Source: Bacteroidota bacterium (GTDB lineage Bacteria > Bacteroidota > Bacteroidia > Chitinophagales > Saprospiraceae). Taken from it: a DNA stretch of 64,000 nt. This document shows positions 45,916 through 55,616 of this stretch, one piece after another. Made by a program: the position numbers and the translations under genes. How positions within the stretch are numbered: the first letter of the stretch is position 1; each line of letters starts with the position of its first letter. Location of the stretch: assembly GCA_030147525.1 (NCBI GenBank), contig JASBVF010000007.1, positions 282,488-346,487 on the forward strand. Reading direction: 5' to 3'. The notes under the pieces are model-generated. The model was not told the origin of the DNA and did not search any database. It saw only the letters and a list, made by a program, of their open reading frames with translations.

Positions 45916-47337
45916 ATGCGCCGACGAGCTACCTACCTGTATCGTTTAACTGACTTCCTGACCGCCATGCTGGCATGGGCGCTGTTCTTTTTGTACCGAA
46001 AAGGAGTGGAGGGTGCTGAGTTGGGCTGGCAGGCCCTGAACGATCTCAACTTTTTTCTTGGCATTTTCATCATACCTACCGGCTGGTTTATGTTTTACTC
46101 GCTGTTCGACGACTATCGGGATGTGTACCGGTTATCGAGGATGGCGACGTTGATGCGAACGTTTTTCCTGACTTTTTTCGGAGTGGTATTTCTGTTTTTT
46201 ACGCTGATTCTTGATGATTTTGTACGGGACTATTCAACCTACTACCTTTCGTTTGCCACGCTGTTTGGGCTGCATTTTACCCTTACCTCCACAGGCCGGA
46301 TAATCCTGCTGACCCGTGTGCACCGGAGGCTACAGCGTGGTGATGTCACTTTCCCTACGCTGCTCATCGGCAGCAACCAGCGGGCGTTGGAGCTTTACCG
46401 GGAAATCACCAGCCGGGAAAAGCGGCTGGGCTACCAGTTTTTGGGCTACCTCGAGGTGAATGGAAAATCAGGCGGGCAGCACGAAACAGGCGTGAAAATG
46501 CCGGTGTCCTGTTTGGGAAATATGGACGATTTGGCCAGCGTCATCCGGGAAAAAAATATCGAAGACGTCATCATTGCCATCGAGACCTCGGAACACGAGC
46601 GGCTCAAAGAAATCATGGATACGCTGTTTGATTTTGGCGAAAAAATTTACATCAAAATCATTCCCGACATGTACGACATCATGCTGGGAAATGTGAGGAT
46701 GAATGAGGTGTACGGCGCCGTGCTTATTCAGATCAAGCAGGAGCTGATGCCCAAATGGGAGCGACTGCTGAAACGGTTGATGGATTTCAGTATTTCTGCT
46801 GTGGTGCTGACGCTGCTCTCGCCGCTCTTCCTCTACATCATTCTCCGGGTGCGGCTCTCGTCGGCCGGGCCGATTTTTTTCCGCCAGGAGCGCATCGGCC
46901 TCAACGGTAAGCCATTCAAACTCATCAAATTCCGCTCGATGTGGATCGATGCTGAAAAACACGGGCCGCAACTTTCAAAAGACGATGATCCCCGCTGCAC
47001 GCCCTGGGGCGCCGTCATGCGGAAGTGGAGGCTGGATGAACTGCCAAATTTCTGGAACGTGCTCGTGGGCGACATGTCGCTCGTCGGCCCACGCCCTGAG
47101 CGGCAGTTTTTCATCAATCAGATTGTTGAAACGGCGCCGCATTACCGCCACCTGCTGAAGGTGCGCCCCGGCATCACTTCGTGGGGCCAGGTGAAATACG
47201 GCTACGCTTCCAACGTGAACGAGATGCTGCAACGCCTCCGATTTGACATTCTCTACATCGAAAACATGTCGCTGGCGCTGGACATGAAAATTATTTTTTA
47301 CACCGTGCTGGTGCTGTTGCAGGGGAAGGGGAAGTAG
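45916..47337 (+). CDS. Exopolysaccharide polyprenyl glycosylphosphotransferase (WcaJ/WbaP type)
   Basis: 473 residues from the ATG at 45916. N-terminal four membrane segments, a central Rossmann-like CoA-binding region (FPTLLIGSNQRALELYREI), a fifth membrane stretch (FSISAVVLTLLSPLFLYIIL) and the bacterial sugar transferase catalytic domain (SAGPIFFRQERIGLNGKPFKLIKFRSM, RKWRLDELPNFWNVLVGDMSLVGPRPE). Adds the first sugar-1-phosphate to undecaprenyl phosphate to begin surface polysaccharide synthesis. No further polysaccharide genes are beside it. Confidence 0.94.
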   Translation: MRRRATYLYRLTDFLTAMLAWALFFLYRKGVEGAELGWQALNDLNFFLGIFIIPTGWFMFYSLFDDYRDVYRLSRMATLMRTFFLTFFGVVFLFFTLILDDFVRDYSTYYLSFATLFGLHFTLTSTGRIILLTRVHRRLQRGDVTFPTLLIGSNQRALELYREITSREKRLGYQFLGYLEVNGKSGGQHETGVKMPVSCLGNMDDLASVIREKNIEDVIIAIETSEHERLKEIMDTLFDFGEKIYIKIIPDMYDIMLGNVRMNEVYGAVLIQIKQELMPKWERLLKRLMDFSISAVVLTLLSPLFLYIILRVRLSSAGPIFFRQERIGLNGKPFKLIKFRSMWIDAEKHGPQLSKDDDPRCTPWGAVMRKWRLDELPNFWNVLVGDMSLVGPRPERQFFINQIVETAPHYRHLLKVRPGITSWGQVKYGYASNVNEMLQRLRFDILYIENMSLALDMKIIFYTVLVLLQGKGK

Positions 47338-47417
47338 GTTGAGTTTGGATGGGTGTCCAGGCTTTCATTGACTTCGGGCGAGCAGCTTCATCCCAATACC
47401 TGCAAGGTCAAATTCTT

Positions 47418-47964
47418 TCAGTTTTTATTGTTTTTAAAACCGATGGGCTGGCGCTTCTGCGGAGGATGATCTTCCGTCTGGATGAGCTGGCGCAGCGCTG
47501 CAAACACCTGCCGGAACTGTTCGCCATGCCGTGCTTCCAGGTCGTTAATTTTTTCCCGAAGCTCCTCCAGTTGTTTGGAAAACTCCTGCTGAACGGCAAA
47601 GAATTCCCGCATTTTTACAAAAGCCCGAACGACGAAGATGCTGGCCTGGCTGGCTTGGGGGCTATTTAAAATGGTGGCGAGCATAACTGTTCCGTGTTCG
47701 GTAAATGCAAAGGGCGGGGATGGTGAAAACTTTAAGTTGCCGAGGTTATCACAATTTGTGATAAGCTCTTTCCATTCTTCTTTGGTCATTTGGAACATGA
47801 AATCAGATGGAAACCGCTTCAGATTTCTTCGTACCTGTTGTTTTAAGATACGTGTTTCAACACCAATATACTTGTGCCAGGTGAAAATACAGCATTACTT
47901 TTTGGCCCCGGATAATGAAAATATTGGAGATGAGTTCCTCCTCCCTGAAATTGAGTTCCCTCAC
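47418..47964 (-). pseudogene. ORF6N-domain gene broken by one-base insertion
   Basis: The 3' part (47418-47798 and a little further) encodes VETRILKQQVRRNLKRFPSD, FMFQMTKEEWKELI, FAFTEHGTVMLATILNSPQAS and a coiled coil, the DNA-binding ORF6N domain of phage-type regulators. Upstream, a second frame encodes the missing N-terminus (IFIIRGQKVMLYFHLAQVY). One extra A at about 47865 separates the two. A GTG at 47964 could have been the start; no ATG is seen. Either a young pseudogene or a sequencing error. Confidence 0.82.
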
Positions 47965-48057
47965 AGTGAAAGGTTTTTAAAGGTGAGTGTAATTTTCTTG
48001 AAAACTGCGCTTAAAAATAGGACAGTGTTTCAAAAAAAATCCCTGGTCTTCAAAAAA

Positions 48058-49893
48058 TTAGTCATCCAGTTTTTTTCCCATGTAAACGAGTTGATGGGGA
48101 CCCTCCTCGATTTTTACTGCTGATATGGCGCCAGGAATGATGTCAATAAACCCGTCCGGGAATTTGATGAAAAGTGGTACCCGCTCATCCTGTGGCCCCA
48201 GTTCCTTGATGAGATCTTGCAGATGCTGGACAGACTTTAACGGCGTTTCATAAACCTGAGGGAAATCACGGGCTACTTCGTTCAGGTTGAGGTAGTCGTC
48301 GGTGTAGGAAAAAATGCCTTGCTTGGGAAGTTCGGAGGGGTCCTTTTTCATCTCTTCCGGGCTGAGCAGACGGAAAGTGCCCAGTTCACCAAAATCCTCC
48401 TGGTATTTCTTCGAAGCAAAAACGTTTACGTCATGATTGGCTGTCATGGCAATCAGGTAGCCAACGTCAAGCAGTTCGATGTGCTGCTGAAGGTCTTCCT
48501 GATAGATATTAACCTGAATGGCTTCGAGCCCAAGGTTTTTCGCTTTGTCGATACTTGATGGGTTGCTGTCCACCAATACCACATGCCGCTTATTTTCTGC
48601 GAGGTATTTAGCGATGATCCGGGCGGCCTGGTTGGCACCAATGATCAGGATGCCATTGGAAGCGGGTTGGATGACCTTCAGCAACCTGGCGACCAGCCTT
48701 GCAGTGGATGCATTCAGCACCACTGTGCCGAGCACAATAAAAAATACCAACGGTGTGATATATTCTGCCCCGGCTATGCCCTGCTCTGTAAGTTTCCAGC
48801 CAAACAGGGAAGCTACGCCTGCTGCTACGATACCCCGTGGCCCGATCCAGGAGATGAATAGTTTTTCATTGAACTTAAGGTTGGACTTACGGGTGCTCAG
48901 AAAAACACCCAACGGCCGCAACACCAGTACCACTACTGCAAACAGAACAAAGTCACGCCACTCCCAAACCAGCATCAGGTCTTCCATGTCGATATGGGCG
49001 GCCAGCACAATGAACAAAATGGAGATCAGCAATACGCTGAGCGATTCTTTGAACAATAAGACATCCCGAAAATTTGGGACATTCAGGTTGCCTAAAACGG
49101 TTCCCATCACCACGACGGTCAGTAGCCCTGATTCATGCGACAACACATCGGAAAAAACGAAAACACCCAATACCATCGCCAGCGTGAACACATTCAAAAG
49201 GTAGGCAGGTACCCATTCTTTTTTTATAAAAAGGTAAAGTGCATAGGCTGAGACCGTACCTAGTGCCATGCCTATGAGTATGATTTTTATAAACTCCAAA
49301 AATGCATGAGAGGTGAACTCGCCGATGGTGCCACCGGTGAGCAGAAACTCGAAAAACAATACCGCCACCATGGCTCCGATCGGGTCGATCAGGATGCTTT
49401 CCCATTTTAAAACCGTGGAAATATTGCGGTTGAGCGGCACATTTCGAAGAATAGGGGCAATGACTGTCGGTCCGGTTACGATGATGAGTGCGGAAAACTG
49501 AAGGGAGATTTCCCAGCTCAGGTCCATGATGTAGTGCGCTGCAATACCGCCGCCGATGAGTGTGACCAGCGAGCCGATGGAAATAAGTTTGCCGATGGCT
49601 GGCCCTACCGTTTTCAGTTCCCGGCGTTTGAGGGTCAGTCCACCTTCGAAGAGGATGATGCCGATGGCGAGGGAGACAAAATTGAAAAGATATTCGCTGG
49701 GGAAAAGCCCCGAACCGGTGTTGGGGTTGTAAACGGGTTCGAGGAGTTTTGTCCCGTCGGACGTCCACAGTGTGGAAATCGGTCCGATGACGAGGCCTGT
49801 TAAAACAAGTGGCAATATGGAAGGTACCTTGACCCGCCATGCGAGCCACTGCGCTAATATTCCAAAAATAATAATGCCGGCTAGTTCAAACAT
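48058..49893 (-). CDS. Cation:proton antiporter with TrkA-N domain
   Basis: 611 residues: ~12 membrane segments of the CPA1 Na+/H+ exchanger fold (ILFEGGLTLKRREL, ALIIVTGPTVIAPIL, SILIDPIGAMVAVLFFEFLL, WIGPRGIVAAGVASLFG) followed by a cytoplasmic TrkA-N nucleotide-binding domain (ILIIGANQAARIIAKYLAENKRHVVLVDSN). Controls pH and Na+/K+ balance. Not in an operon. Confidence 0.93.
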   Translation of the reverse strand: MFELAGIIIFGILAQWLAWRVKVPSILPLVLTGLVIGPISTLWTSDGTKLLEPVYNPNTGSGLFPSEYLFNFVSLAIGIILFEGGLTLKRRELKTVGPAIGKLISIGSLVTLIGGGIAAHYIMDLSWEISLQFSALIIVTGPTVIAPILRNVPLNRNISTVLKWESILIDPIGAMVAVLFFEFLLTGGTIGEFTSHAFLEFIKIILIGMALGTVSAYALYLFIKKEWVPAYLLNVFTLAMVLGVFVFSDVLSHESGLLTVVVMGTVLGNLNVPNFRDVLLFKESLSVLLISILFIVLAAHIDMEDLMLVWEWRDFVLFAVVVLVLRPLGVFLSTRKSNLKFNEKLFISWIGPRGIVAAGVASLFGWKLTEQGIAGAEYITPLVFFIVLGTVVLNASTARLVARLLKVIQPASNGILIIGANQAARIIAKYLAENKRHVVLVDSNPSSIDKAKNLGLEAIQVNIYQEDLQQHIELLDVGYLIAMTANHDVNVFASKKYQEDFGELGTFRLLSPEEMKKDPSELPKQGIFSYTDDYLNLNEVARDFPQVYETPLKSVQHLQDLIKELGPQDERVPLFIKFPDGFIDIIPGAISAVKIEEGPHQLVYMGKKLDD

Positions 49894-50085
49894 GATTGCA
49901 GAGAAAGTGAGGATGCTTGTTTAAAATAAAAAGGATAAATCAGAAGGGCCAAAATAAGGCAAAAATCGGGAAGGGAGATTATAAAACTTTTCCGGGCGCC
50001 GGTTGTCTTTCAGTACCCGGAGGGCAGGATGATAAAAAGTACTAACTTTCCGCCCGTTTTTCAAAAATAACCAGTAAACAATTTA

Positions 50086-50748
50086 ATGCTTCATTCACTG
50101 GCAAAAATAGTATCCTTCGTTTTCCATCCGTTGCTCATCGTGACGTACATGCTCGTGCTGTTGCTGCTGGTCAATCCTTACCAGTTTGGAGTGTACAGCA
50201 TTGCAGAGCAGTGGAAATTTGTGCTGCTTGTTTTCCTGTCCACTTTCATCATGCCAGCTTTCGCTGTTTTTATGATGAAATCCTTGAACATGGTGAAATC
50301 GATGCAGCTGCACGACCGCCATGAGCGCATAGGGCCATACATCATCACCGGGATTTTTTACCTCTGGATGTTCATCAATTTTAAAGGTAACCCGTTGATT
50401 CCCAAGCCGTTTACCATCGCTATGCTGGGTGCTACCATCGCACTTTTTACTGCATTTTTCTTCAATAATTTCACGAAAATCAGTGCTCACGCCGTAGGTA
50501 TGGGCGGCCTGGCAGGCATGGCAGTTATCAATACGGTTTACTTCAATTTCGATACTTTTACGCTGAATTTCGGCTTCCTTGGCCTGTTTGAAGTGAGTAC
50601 CAATTTTGTGCTGATGGCCGTGGTCATTCTGGCAGGTTTTGTCTGTACCTCCCGGCTCCTGTTACGAGAGCACTCGGAGCGCCAGTTGTATGGCGGGCTT
50701 GCCGTCGGTTTTGCGGCGCAATTTGTGGCGCTGGCTTTTATGTATTGA
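50086..50748 (+). CDS. PAP2-like integral membrane protein
   Basis: 220 residues with about six membrane segments. Conserved polar motifs LHDRHERIGPYII and NNFTKISAHAVGMGGLAG resemble the phosphatase motifs of the PAP2 superfamily in a shortened form. Could be a lipid phosphatase, but the active-site assignment is uncertain. Convergent with the monooxygenase gene, 2 bp apart. Confidence 0.8.
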   Translation: MLHSLAKIVSFVFHPLLIVTYMLVLLLLVNPYQFGVYSIAEQWKFVLLVFLSTFIMPAFAVFMMKSLNMVKSMQLHDRHERIGPYIITGIFYLWMFINFKGNPLIPKPFTIAMLGATIALFTAFFFNNFTKISAHAVGMGGLAGMAVINTVYFNFDTFTLNFGFLGLFEVSTNFVLMAVVILAGFVCTSRLLLREHSERQLYGGLAVGFAAQFVALAFMY

Positions 50749-50750
50749 AA

Positions 50751-51044
50751 TTACGGCTCGGACTCTACCCTGACACTCCACGCTTCGGCCCGTTCAGCGA
50801 ACAGGGCCTTCGTCTTTTCCCAGGTGTTTTTGAAAAGTGCTGACTGGCGGTATCGATCCAGCGCTTTTTCGTCTTCCCAAAAACTGAAGGTGAACAGCAC
50901 GTTGGGTTGGTCTACGCCGCGCAATAATTCAAGGTGATGACAACCCTCGAATGCCCTGATTTTTCCTTTGCTTTCCTCAAAAATTTCGAGAAACCCGGGC
51001 ACGGCTTCTTCCCGGAAAGTCATTTTTACGATGCGTTTGATCAT
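50751..51044 (-). CDS. Antibiotic-biosynthesis-monooxygenase (ABM) domain protein
   Basis: 97-residue single-domain ferredoxin-like fold (MIKRIVKMTFREEAVPGFLEIFEES, GCHHLELLRG, FTFSFWEDEKALDRYRQS). Family members are dimeric cofactor-free oxygenases or heme-binding proteins. Preceded by a repeat hairpin that separates it from the cohesin-like genes. Confidence 0.86.
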   Translation of the reverse strand: MIKRIVKMTFREEAVPGFLEIFEESKGKIRAFEGCHHLELLRGVDQPNVLFTFSFWEDEKALDRYRQSALFKNTWEKTKALFAERAEAWSVRVESEP

Positions 51045-51138
51045 GGTTTGAATTGTTTGAGGAGTTTGATTTGTTCGAATGGTTTGAGGTGCGAACGGAA
51101 TAAATCAAACCCTTCAAACTCTTCAAACAAATCAAACC
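51045..51138. repeat. Hairpin of gtttgaag units
   Basis: Left arm 51045-51069 and right arm 51114-51138 pair at 23 of 25 positions, with more degenerate units inside (ttgttcgaatggtttgagg; aaatcaaacccttcaaac). Fills the gap between the cohesin-like gene at 51147 and the ABM gene. Confidence 0.82.
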
Positions 51139-51146
51139 TCTTCGCC

Positions 51147-51746
51147 TCACTTCACCTCCACTACGCCGCCGGCGCTGGCCAAATTGAGGAACTGGCTGTT
51201 AGAATTGGAGATTTCCTTTACCGTGGGTACGTCTGTAAACTGAATGGTCGTTTTGCTGCCTGCCTCGCCGATGACGTCGAAGCAAACTTCATACAGGTTG
51301 GCCCCGTCTGGACGGCTGATGCCCCGCACGTTGGCGTCGAACCAGGAGTGCGTCAGAATACCTTCTTTTTCAGTGAGTTGGGTGCCGAAATTTTTGGCAC
51401 CCAGTCCGGGCAGGTTGAAGCCCTGTACCCGGTTGAATTTCAGCACGCTCTTGTCCCATTTCATGCTGTACTGCATGGAGACGATTCCGTTGAAATTACG
51501 GGCGGTGACTACCACGCAGGTTTCACTGTTTTTTGTGGCGGTTTTGCTGGGGATGTCCAGGTTAAGTGTGCCGACGGTTGCTGGTTCGGAGGCTGTTTTC
51601 TGGGCAGGCTGCGCAGCGGCCGGGGTGTTGGCTGCCTGCTTCGCCTGCTCGACGGCAGCTTCACGAGCCTTGTCATCTGAGCAGCCTGGAGCTATGACGA
51701 ATAAACTGAAAGTCAGGATAACTATTTGAATAGCAGGGGATTTCAT
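51147..51746 (-). CDS. Cohesin-domain lipoprotein (copy 1)
   Basis: 199 residues: lipoprotein signal (IVILTFSLFVIAPGC), an Ala/Pro/Gln linker (~residues 25-55), then a cohesin-type beta-sandwich (VVVTARNFNGIVSMQYSMKWDKSVLKF, NFGTQLTEKEGILTHSWFD, LYEVCFDVIGEAGSKT). Tandem paralogue of the gene at 51833. Cohesins bind dockerin partners in cellulosomes, but stand-alone cohesin-like lipoproteins of Bacteroidota have no known partner. Confidence 0.87.
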   Translation of the reverse strand: MKSPAIQIVILTFSLFVIAPGCSDDKAREAAVEQAKQAANTPAAAQPAQKTASEPATVGTLNLDIPSKTATKNSETCVVVTARNFNGIVSMQYSMKWDKSVLKFNRVQGFNLPGLGAKNFGTQLTEKEGILTHSWFDANVRGISRPDGANLYEVCFDVIGEAGSKTTIQFTDVPTVKEISNSNSQFLNLASAGGVVEVK

Positions 51747-51832
51747 GAGTTGATTTATTTATTTTGAAAAACAAAGTTGCAAAGGAAGATAAAAAACGCA
51801 TGGCTGCCAAGCGAGAAATAGAATGTATCCGT

Positions 51833-52408
51833 CTAGCGGCCTTCGGCAGGTTTTACTTCCACCAGCCCTCCTGATGTTTTCAAGTCGAGAAAAACACCGG
51901 CTGCGTTGGTAATTTCAACAACCGTCGGGTTGCTGTTGATGGTGAACTGCGCCTTGCTGCCCGGTTCTCCGGTCACGTCGAAGCAGACTTCGTAGAAACT
52001 GGTTTCGCCATTTTTGGTCATGCCCCGGAGGTTGGGATCGTACCAGGAGAAGGTTAGGATGCCTTTTTCGGTGAGGTGCGTGCCGAAATTGGTCTTGCTC
52101 ATGCCCGGCAATCCGAAATTTCGTACTTCTTTGAATTTCAGAACATTAGCATCCCAGTTCATGCTGTACTGCATGGTGAGGATCTGGTTGAAATCGCTGG
52201 ATTTAACCTCGATGCACACTTCGCTGCCTTTCGTTGTAACAACGTCCGAAGCTGTGACTGTAAAGGTGGCGACAGGCGGCAATTCGTACACTGCCTCCGG
52301 GATGAAGCGATTGTTTTCGGGAACCTGATGCGTGGGCGGCATCCAGGTGAAAGCTGCCATCAGTGCGATGGCGAGGAAAAGCAGGAAGCGGTGGAATTTA
52401 TTTTTCAT
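51833..52408 (-). CDS. Cohesin-domain exported protein (copy 2)
   Basis: 191 residues with a signal/anchor (FLLFLAIALMAAFTWM) and a cohesin domain (CIEVKSSDFNQILTMQYSMNWDANVLKF, NFGTHLTEKGILTFSWYD, FYEVCFDVTGEPGSKA). Same fold and spacing as the copy at 51147, 86 bp away. The two probably arose by tandem duplication and may be co-transcribed. Confidence 0.86.
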   Translation of the reverse strand: MKNKFHRFLLFLAIALMAAFTWMPPTHQVPENNRFIPEAVYELPPVATFTVTASDVVTTKGSEVCIEVKSSDFNQILTMQYSMNWDANVLKFKEVRNFGLPGMSKTNFGTHLTEKGILTFSWYDPNLRGMTKNGETSFYEVCFDVTGEPGSKAQFTINSNPTVVEITNAAGVFLDLKTSGGLVEVKPAEGR

Positions 52409-52488
52409 GAAAAAAATTTTTCGTGTGTCGAAAGACCGTCAAAAAACATACCCCGGTGAAAAGGCTGCCATTTCGGCAGTGGTTTGGT

Positions 52489-53826
52489 TCATTCTTTCCA
52501 AAAAGGAAACCGGGCATGTTCTCGCAAGGCAATTGTATCCTGGCCGTCCAGTCTCATTTTCCTCCATTTATTGATCAAAATTTCGTGCTCGCCTCTCGGC
52601 AAGTATTCCACATCGAGAACAGTAACGATGCCTTTTTCACGGGCATTTGGATGCTGGTAAAACCGAAACCCGGGAGCCTGGAAGATACTGTCGCCAACTT
52701 TTATTTCATAAAGTTCTGAAAAGCATTGCAGTATAGCAGGCGGGGCTGATCGAAGCCATTCGGCCGTTGCATCAGTCGTTACAATAACGATGTCGGTGCT
52801 GATACCTGGTTCTTTTAAAGGTCTGAAATCAGGGCACCGTTCATCCAATGTTTTATCGTCTTCTGAAGGAATGTAGCGTATGAAAAGCTCCAGGAATCCA
52901 TTACTCACGAACCGGGAAGGCAGGCTTGCCGCCGTAACGAGGGTCTTCTCCTCCCGAAGGTCATCGTAGTAGCTTCTGCGCAGTTCCAGTTCCTTGCGTT
53001 CCTCCGGAAACCAGACATAGGCATCAGCCCTGAACGATGCGATGAAAATGATGGACGCAGCGTATGGAACTAAAAGAAACCCGACCCTTCTCCCGAATTT
53101 ATTGTCAATCAGGTTGTAATAAATGGGCCGGTACAACGACGCCAGCGTGATAAAACTGTAAAACCGGTAAACCGGATAGTAAATTCGTTGCAGCCATTTC
53201 AGGCGTTTGAGATAGCCCAAAGTGACAAAATCCAGGAAATAAAGCACTCCTGAGGTGATCAGCAAGATCATTACGACAAAAAAGCCGATGTTGCGAACCA
53301 CGCCCTGTGGAAGATAATCCTGAAGAGAGTTCAGCAAAAAACCAACCAGCGCCGACCATATCCCAAGGGCCAGCAGCATAAAAACATTGAGAAAAGTAAA
53401 TGCGAAAATGATACTGCACAGATTCTCCAGCCTTTCGATGTAGTTATCGAAATTGCCAATTTTCCCCCTCAAAAACCGGTCGAACCGCCCGGAAAAACGA
53501 AAGTAATCCAGATTGACATTTCCCGATACCGATCGTAACCCGATGGCACTGATCCACATCCCCCTCAGTAAAACATGCAGAATGAGATTAATGATAAAAA
53601 ACAGGCAGGCGCTGATCAAAACCATCCAGGCGATGTAAACAAATTTTCCTGACCGGCCCATGCCGGCAATGATGAGGTTTACTTTATTGTTGTAATCGAA
53701 AATAGCTCCGAGCGCCCCGATCATTAAAAAAATGGCGAACCCGGAAATGATCAGTTCCAGTTGCCAGCTGTCCTGTTGCAATTGATCGAGCCACCTGGCG
53801 AGCTTGTTTTTCCGCTGGTTTTCCAT
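52489..53826 (-). CDS. Membrane protein of unknown function
   Basis: 445 residues with about six membrane segments in residues ~20-260 (LIISGFAIFLMIGALGAIF, WMVLISACLFFIINLILHVLL, FAFTFLNVFMLLALGIWSALVG, VVMILLITSGVLYFLDFVTLGYL) and a C-terminal soluble part (~270-445). No family recognised. Starts 13 bp after the amidohydrolase stop, so the two are likely one operon. Confidence 0.78.
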   Translation of the reverse strand: MENQRKNKLARWLDQLQQDSWQLELIISGFAIFLMIGALGAIFDYNNKVNLIIAGMGRSGKFVYIAWMVLISACLFFIINLILHVLLRGMWISAIGLRSVSGNVNLDYFRFSGRFDRFLRGKIGNFDNYIERLENLCSIIFAFTFLNVFMLLALGIWSALVGFLLNSLQDYLPQGVVRNIGFFVVMILLITSGVLYFLDFVTLGYLKRLKWLQRIYYPVYRFYSFITLASLYRPIYYNLIDNKFGRRVGFLLVPYAASIIFIASFRADAYVWFPEERKELELRRSYYDDLREEKTLVTAASLPSRFVSNGFLELFIRYIPSEDDKTLDERCPDFRPLKEPGISTDIVIVTTDATAEWLRSAPPAILQCFSELYEIKVGDSIFQAPGFRFYQHPNAREKGIVTVLDVEYLPRGEHEILINKWRKMRLDGQDTIALREHARFPFWKE

Positions 53827-53839
53827 GATGAAATGGATT

Positions 53840-55018
53840 TTAGATCAAACGTTTTACCGTCGTTGAAGGCTTTAATTTTAAATCCTCCTCCAAATCCAGC
53901 AAATTCAACCCCGGCGTCTTTCCCACCTCAATGCTGCCCAGGTCGTCGTCGAAGCCCAGCGCCTCCGCCCCGTTCAGCGTTGCCCAGCGCAGCAGCGTTT
54001 CAAAATCCACGTAGCTCTGGAAGCGGGCGATGGTTTTCATTTCTTCTAAAACGGAAAGCTGCCAGTTGGAAGTCAGGCTGTCCGTGCCGATGCAGACTTT
54101 GGCGCCCATGTCGAGGAAGTGGCGGTAGTTGGGCAGGCGGTTTTCGATATACAAATTCGCATTTGGACATGTCGCCCAGTAGCAGTTGGCAGTACTCCAC
54201 TCTTGAGCGGCACGAATTTCCCCAGGCAGCGTCATCGTGTTGTGGACGAAAAGGGTGCGGTGTTGCGGGTCCATTCGTTCCAGGGCGTAGTAAATTGAGG
54301 GTTTCCCGGATGGCTGAAATTCATCCACCGGAATTTTGAATTCCTTGTAAAACTCGATGAAGTCGCCCGTTTTTTTCAGGAAAAACTCGTCTTCGTGAAT
54401 AGTTTCCTGGTTGTGAATGCTCACGGTGGCCGAAGACTGATTCGCCTCGTTGATGAGTTGAAATAATTTTGATGAAACGGTGTACGGGGCATGCGGCACA
54501 CAGCTTTTACGGTTGCCGTTGCCGTTGGCCTGCTGTTTAAAAACTTCGTAGTAGCCGTCGAACGTCTTCTGCGCCCAGTCGTCCTTCAGGAAATCGAACA
54601 TTTCCACGAAGGTGTAGTAGCGGATTTTGCTTTTGTTTTTCACGGCGGCGGTGTCGGCCTTGTTTGAAATATCGCCCACGGCGACGATACCGGCATCGTA
54701 CATCTCCCGATCACCTTTTTCGATGGCCTCATCAATTTGTTCCTGTGAAACATCCCGGAAATTCACCACTGTGTGCAGGAACGGCAGTAGCCCGGTACCC
54801 GTCCTGGCGACACCCTTCATGTGCGACAATTCCAGGTGGCAGTGAGCATTGATAAAGCCCGGCACGATGACGCCCCGGTGCAATTCGAGCGAGGTCGGGT
54901 CGTGGTTTTCCCGGCGGTCGAGGGCCAGGATTTTTCCGTGGTCGTCGAGGATGACGACGCCGTTTTTGATGGGAGCGGAGGTGATGGGGAAGATGTGGTC
55001 GGCGGTTAGTTTCTGCAT
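53840..55018 (-). CDS. Amidohydrolase-superfamily metal-dependent hydrolase
   Basis: 392 residues from the ATG at 55018. Composite beta domain plus TIM barrel with metal ligands GFINAHCHLELSH, SIHNQETIHEDE, LFVHNTM and IGTDSLTSNWQLSVLEEM. This is the deaminase/chlorohydrolase branch (aminofutalosine-, cytosine- or guanine-deaminase-like). A menaquinone (futalosine) role is possible but no other mqn genes are present. Upstream lie the GxxExxY insertion and the Gfo/Idh gene, both in the same direction. Confidence 0.9.
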   Translation of the reverse strand: MQKLTADHIFPITSAPIKNGVVILDDHGKILALDRRENHDPTSLELHRGVIVPGFINAHCHLELSHMKGVARTGTGLLPFLHTVVNFRDVSQEQIDEAIEKGDREMYDAGIVAVGDISNKADTAAVKNKSKIRYYTFVEMFDFLKDDWAQKTFDGYYEVFKQQANGNGNRKSCVPHAPYTVSSKLFQLINEANQSSATVSIHNQETIHEDEFFLKKTGDFIEFYKEFKIPVDEFQPSGKPSIYYALERMDPQHRTLFVHNTMTLPGEIRAAQEWSTANCYWATCPNANLYIENRLPNYRHFLDMGAKVCIGTDSLTSNWQLSVLEEMKTIARFQSYVDFETLLRWATLNGAEALGFDDDLGSIEVGKTPGLNLLDLEEDLKLKPSTTVKRLI

Positions 55019-55026
55019 TTTTAATG

Positions 55027-55077
55027 AACGCTGAGACACAGAGACGCAGAGTTTTTGAGTTGGCTCTGCGTCCCTGT
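55027..55077. repeat. acgctgagacgcagag repeat, left copy with hairpin
   Basis: 25-bp copy at 55027-55051 starting AACGCTGAGACACAGAG; its right half pairs with ctctgcgtccctgt at 55064-55077 (13 of 14). Inverted relative to the copies at 55547 and 55617, so the GxxExxY gene lies between inverted copies. Confidence 0.82.
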
Positions 55078-55092
55078 ACCGTTTAGTTGAAG

Positions 55093-55479
55093 TTAAAAAT
55101 TATTGACTTTTCTTCTGATACCTTCCTTGAGGATGGCAACATTGAAGTTCAAAAGTAACCCTAATCGTTTATTGGACAACTTGAGGTAAGTAACCAGTTG
55201 AACTTCATGCACTGGTAGAATTGTTTCTACCGCTTTCAATTCAATGACCAGAACATCATTTACGAGCAAATCCATGAAAAATTCTTTTTCCAGTTTTTTT
55301 CCCTTGTATACAATGGGTACTCTTACTTGTTTTTTTACATCGAATCCTCGCAACATTAACTCCTCTTCCATACAAGCTTCGTAAACAGATTCGAGTAACC
55401 CGGGTCCAAGTTCCTTGTGAACTTCGATAGCAGCAGCGATGATCTCGCCAGAAATCAAATTAAAGTTTTCTCTAGTCAT
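55093..55479 (-). CDS. GxxExxY protein
   Basis: 128 residues from the ATG at 55479. Family hallmark GPGLLESVYEACMEEEL gives the GxxExxY motif; also FFMDLLVNDVLVIELKAV with a nuclease-like E-L-K and HEVQLVTYLKLSNKRLGLLLNFN. Function unknown; the fold is thought to relate to PD-(D/E)xK nucleases. These genes occur in scattered, mobile-looking positions in Bacteroidota. Here it is enclosed by inverted 25-bp repeats. Confidence 0.92.
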   Translation of the reverse strand: MTRENFNLISGEIIAAAIEVHKELGPGLLESVYEACMEEELMLRGFDVKKQVRVPIVYKGKKLEKEFFMDLLVNDVLVIELKAVETILPVHEVQLVTYLKLSNKRLGLLLNFNVAILKEGIRRKVNNF

Positions 55480-55546
55480 GACAAAATGGTTTTGGTTATA
55501 AATTAGTTGAAGAATTGTCAAAACAAGGTAGGAAAAAGAAGAAAAT

Positions 55547-55571
55547 CTCTGCGCCTCAGCGCCTCAGCGTT
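55547..55571. repeat. acgctgagacgcagag repeat, right copy 1
   Basis: 25-bp copy in inverted orientation to 55027 (reads CTCTGCGCCTCAGCG on the plus strand). Confidence 0.82.
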
Positions 55572-55616
55572 CAATTTTTTTCACAATCAAAATGCTGCCG
55601 GAACCAACTCCAAAAT

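Noticed and set aside
47638..48123. 161-codon plus-strand frame
   Set aside because: Overlaps the ORF6N pseudogene and the end of the antiporter gene on the other strand; no recognisable features.
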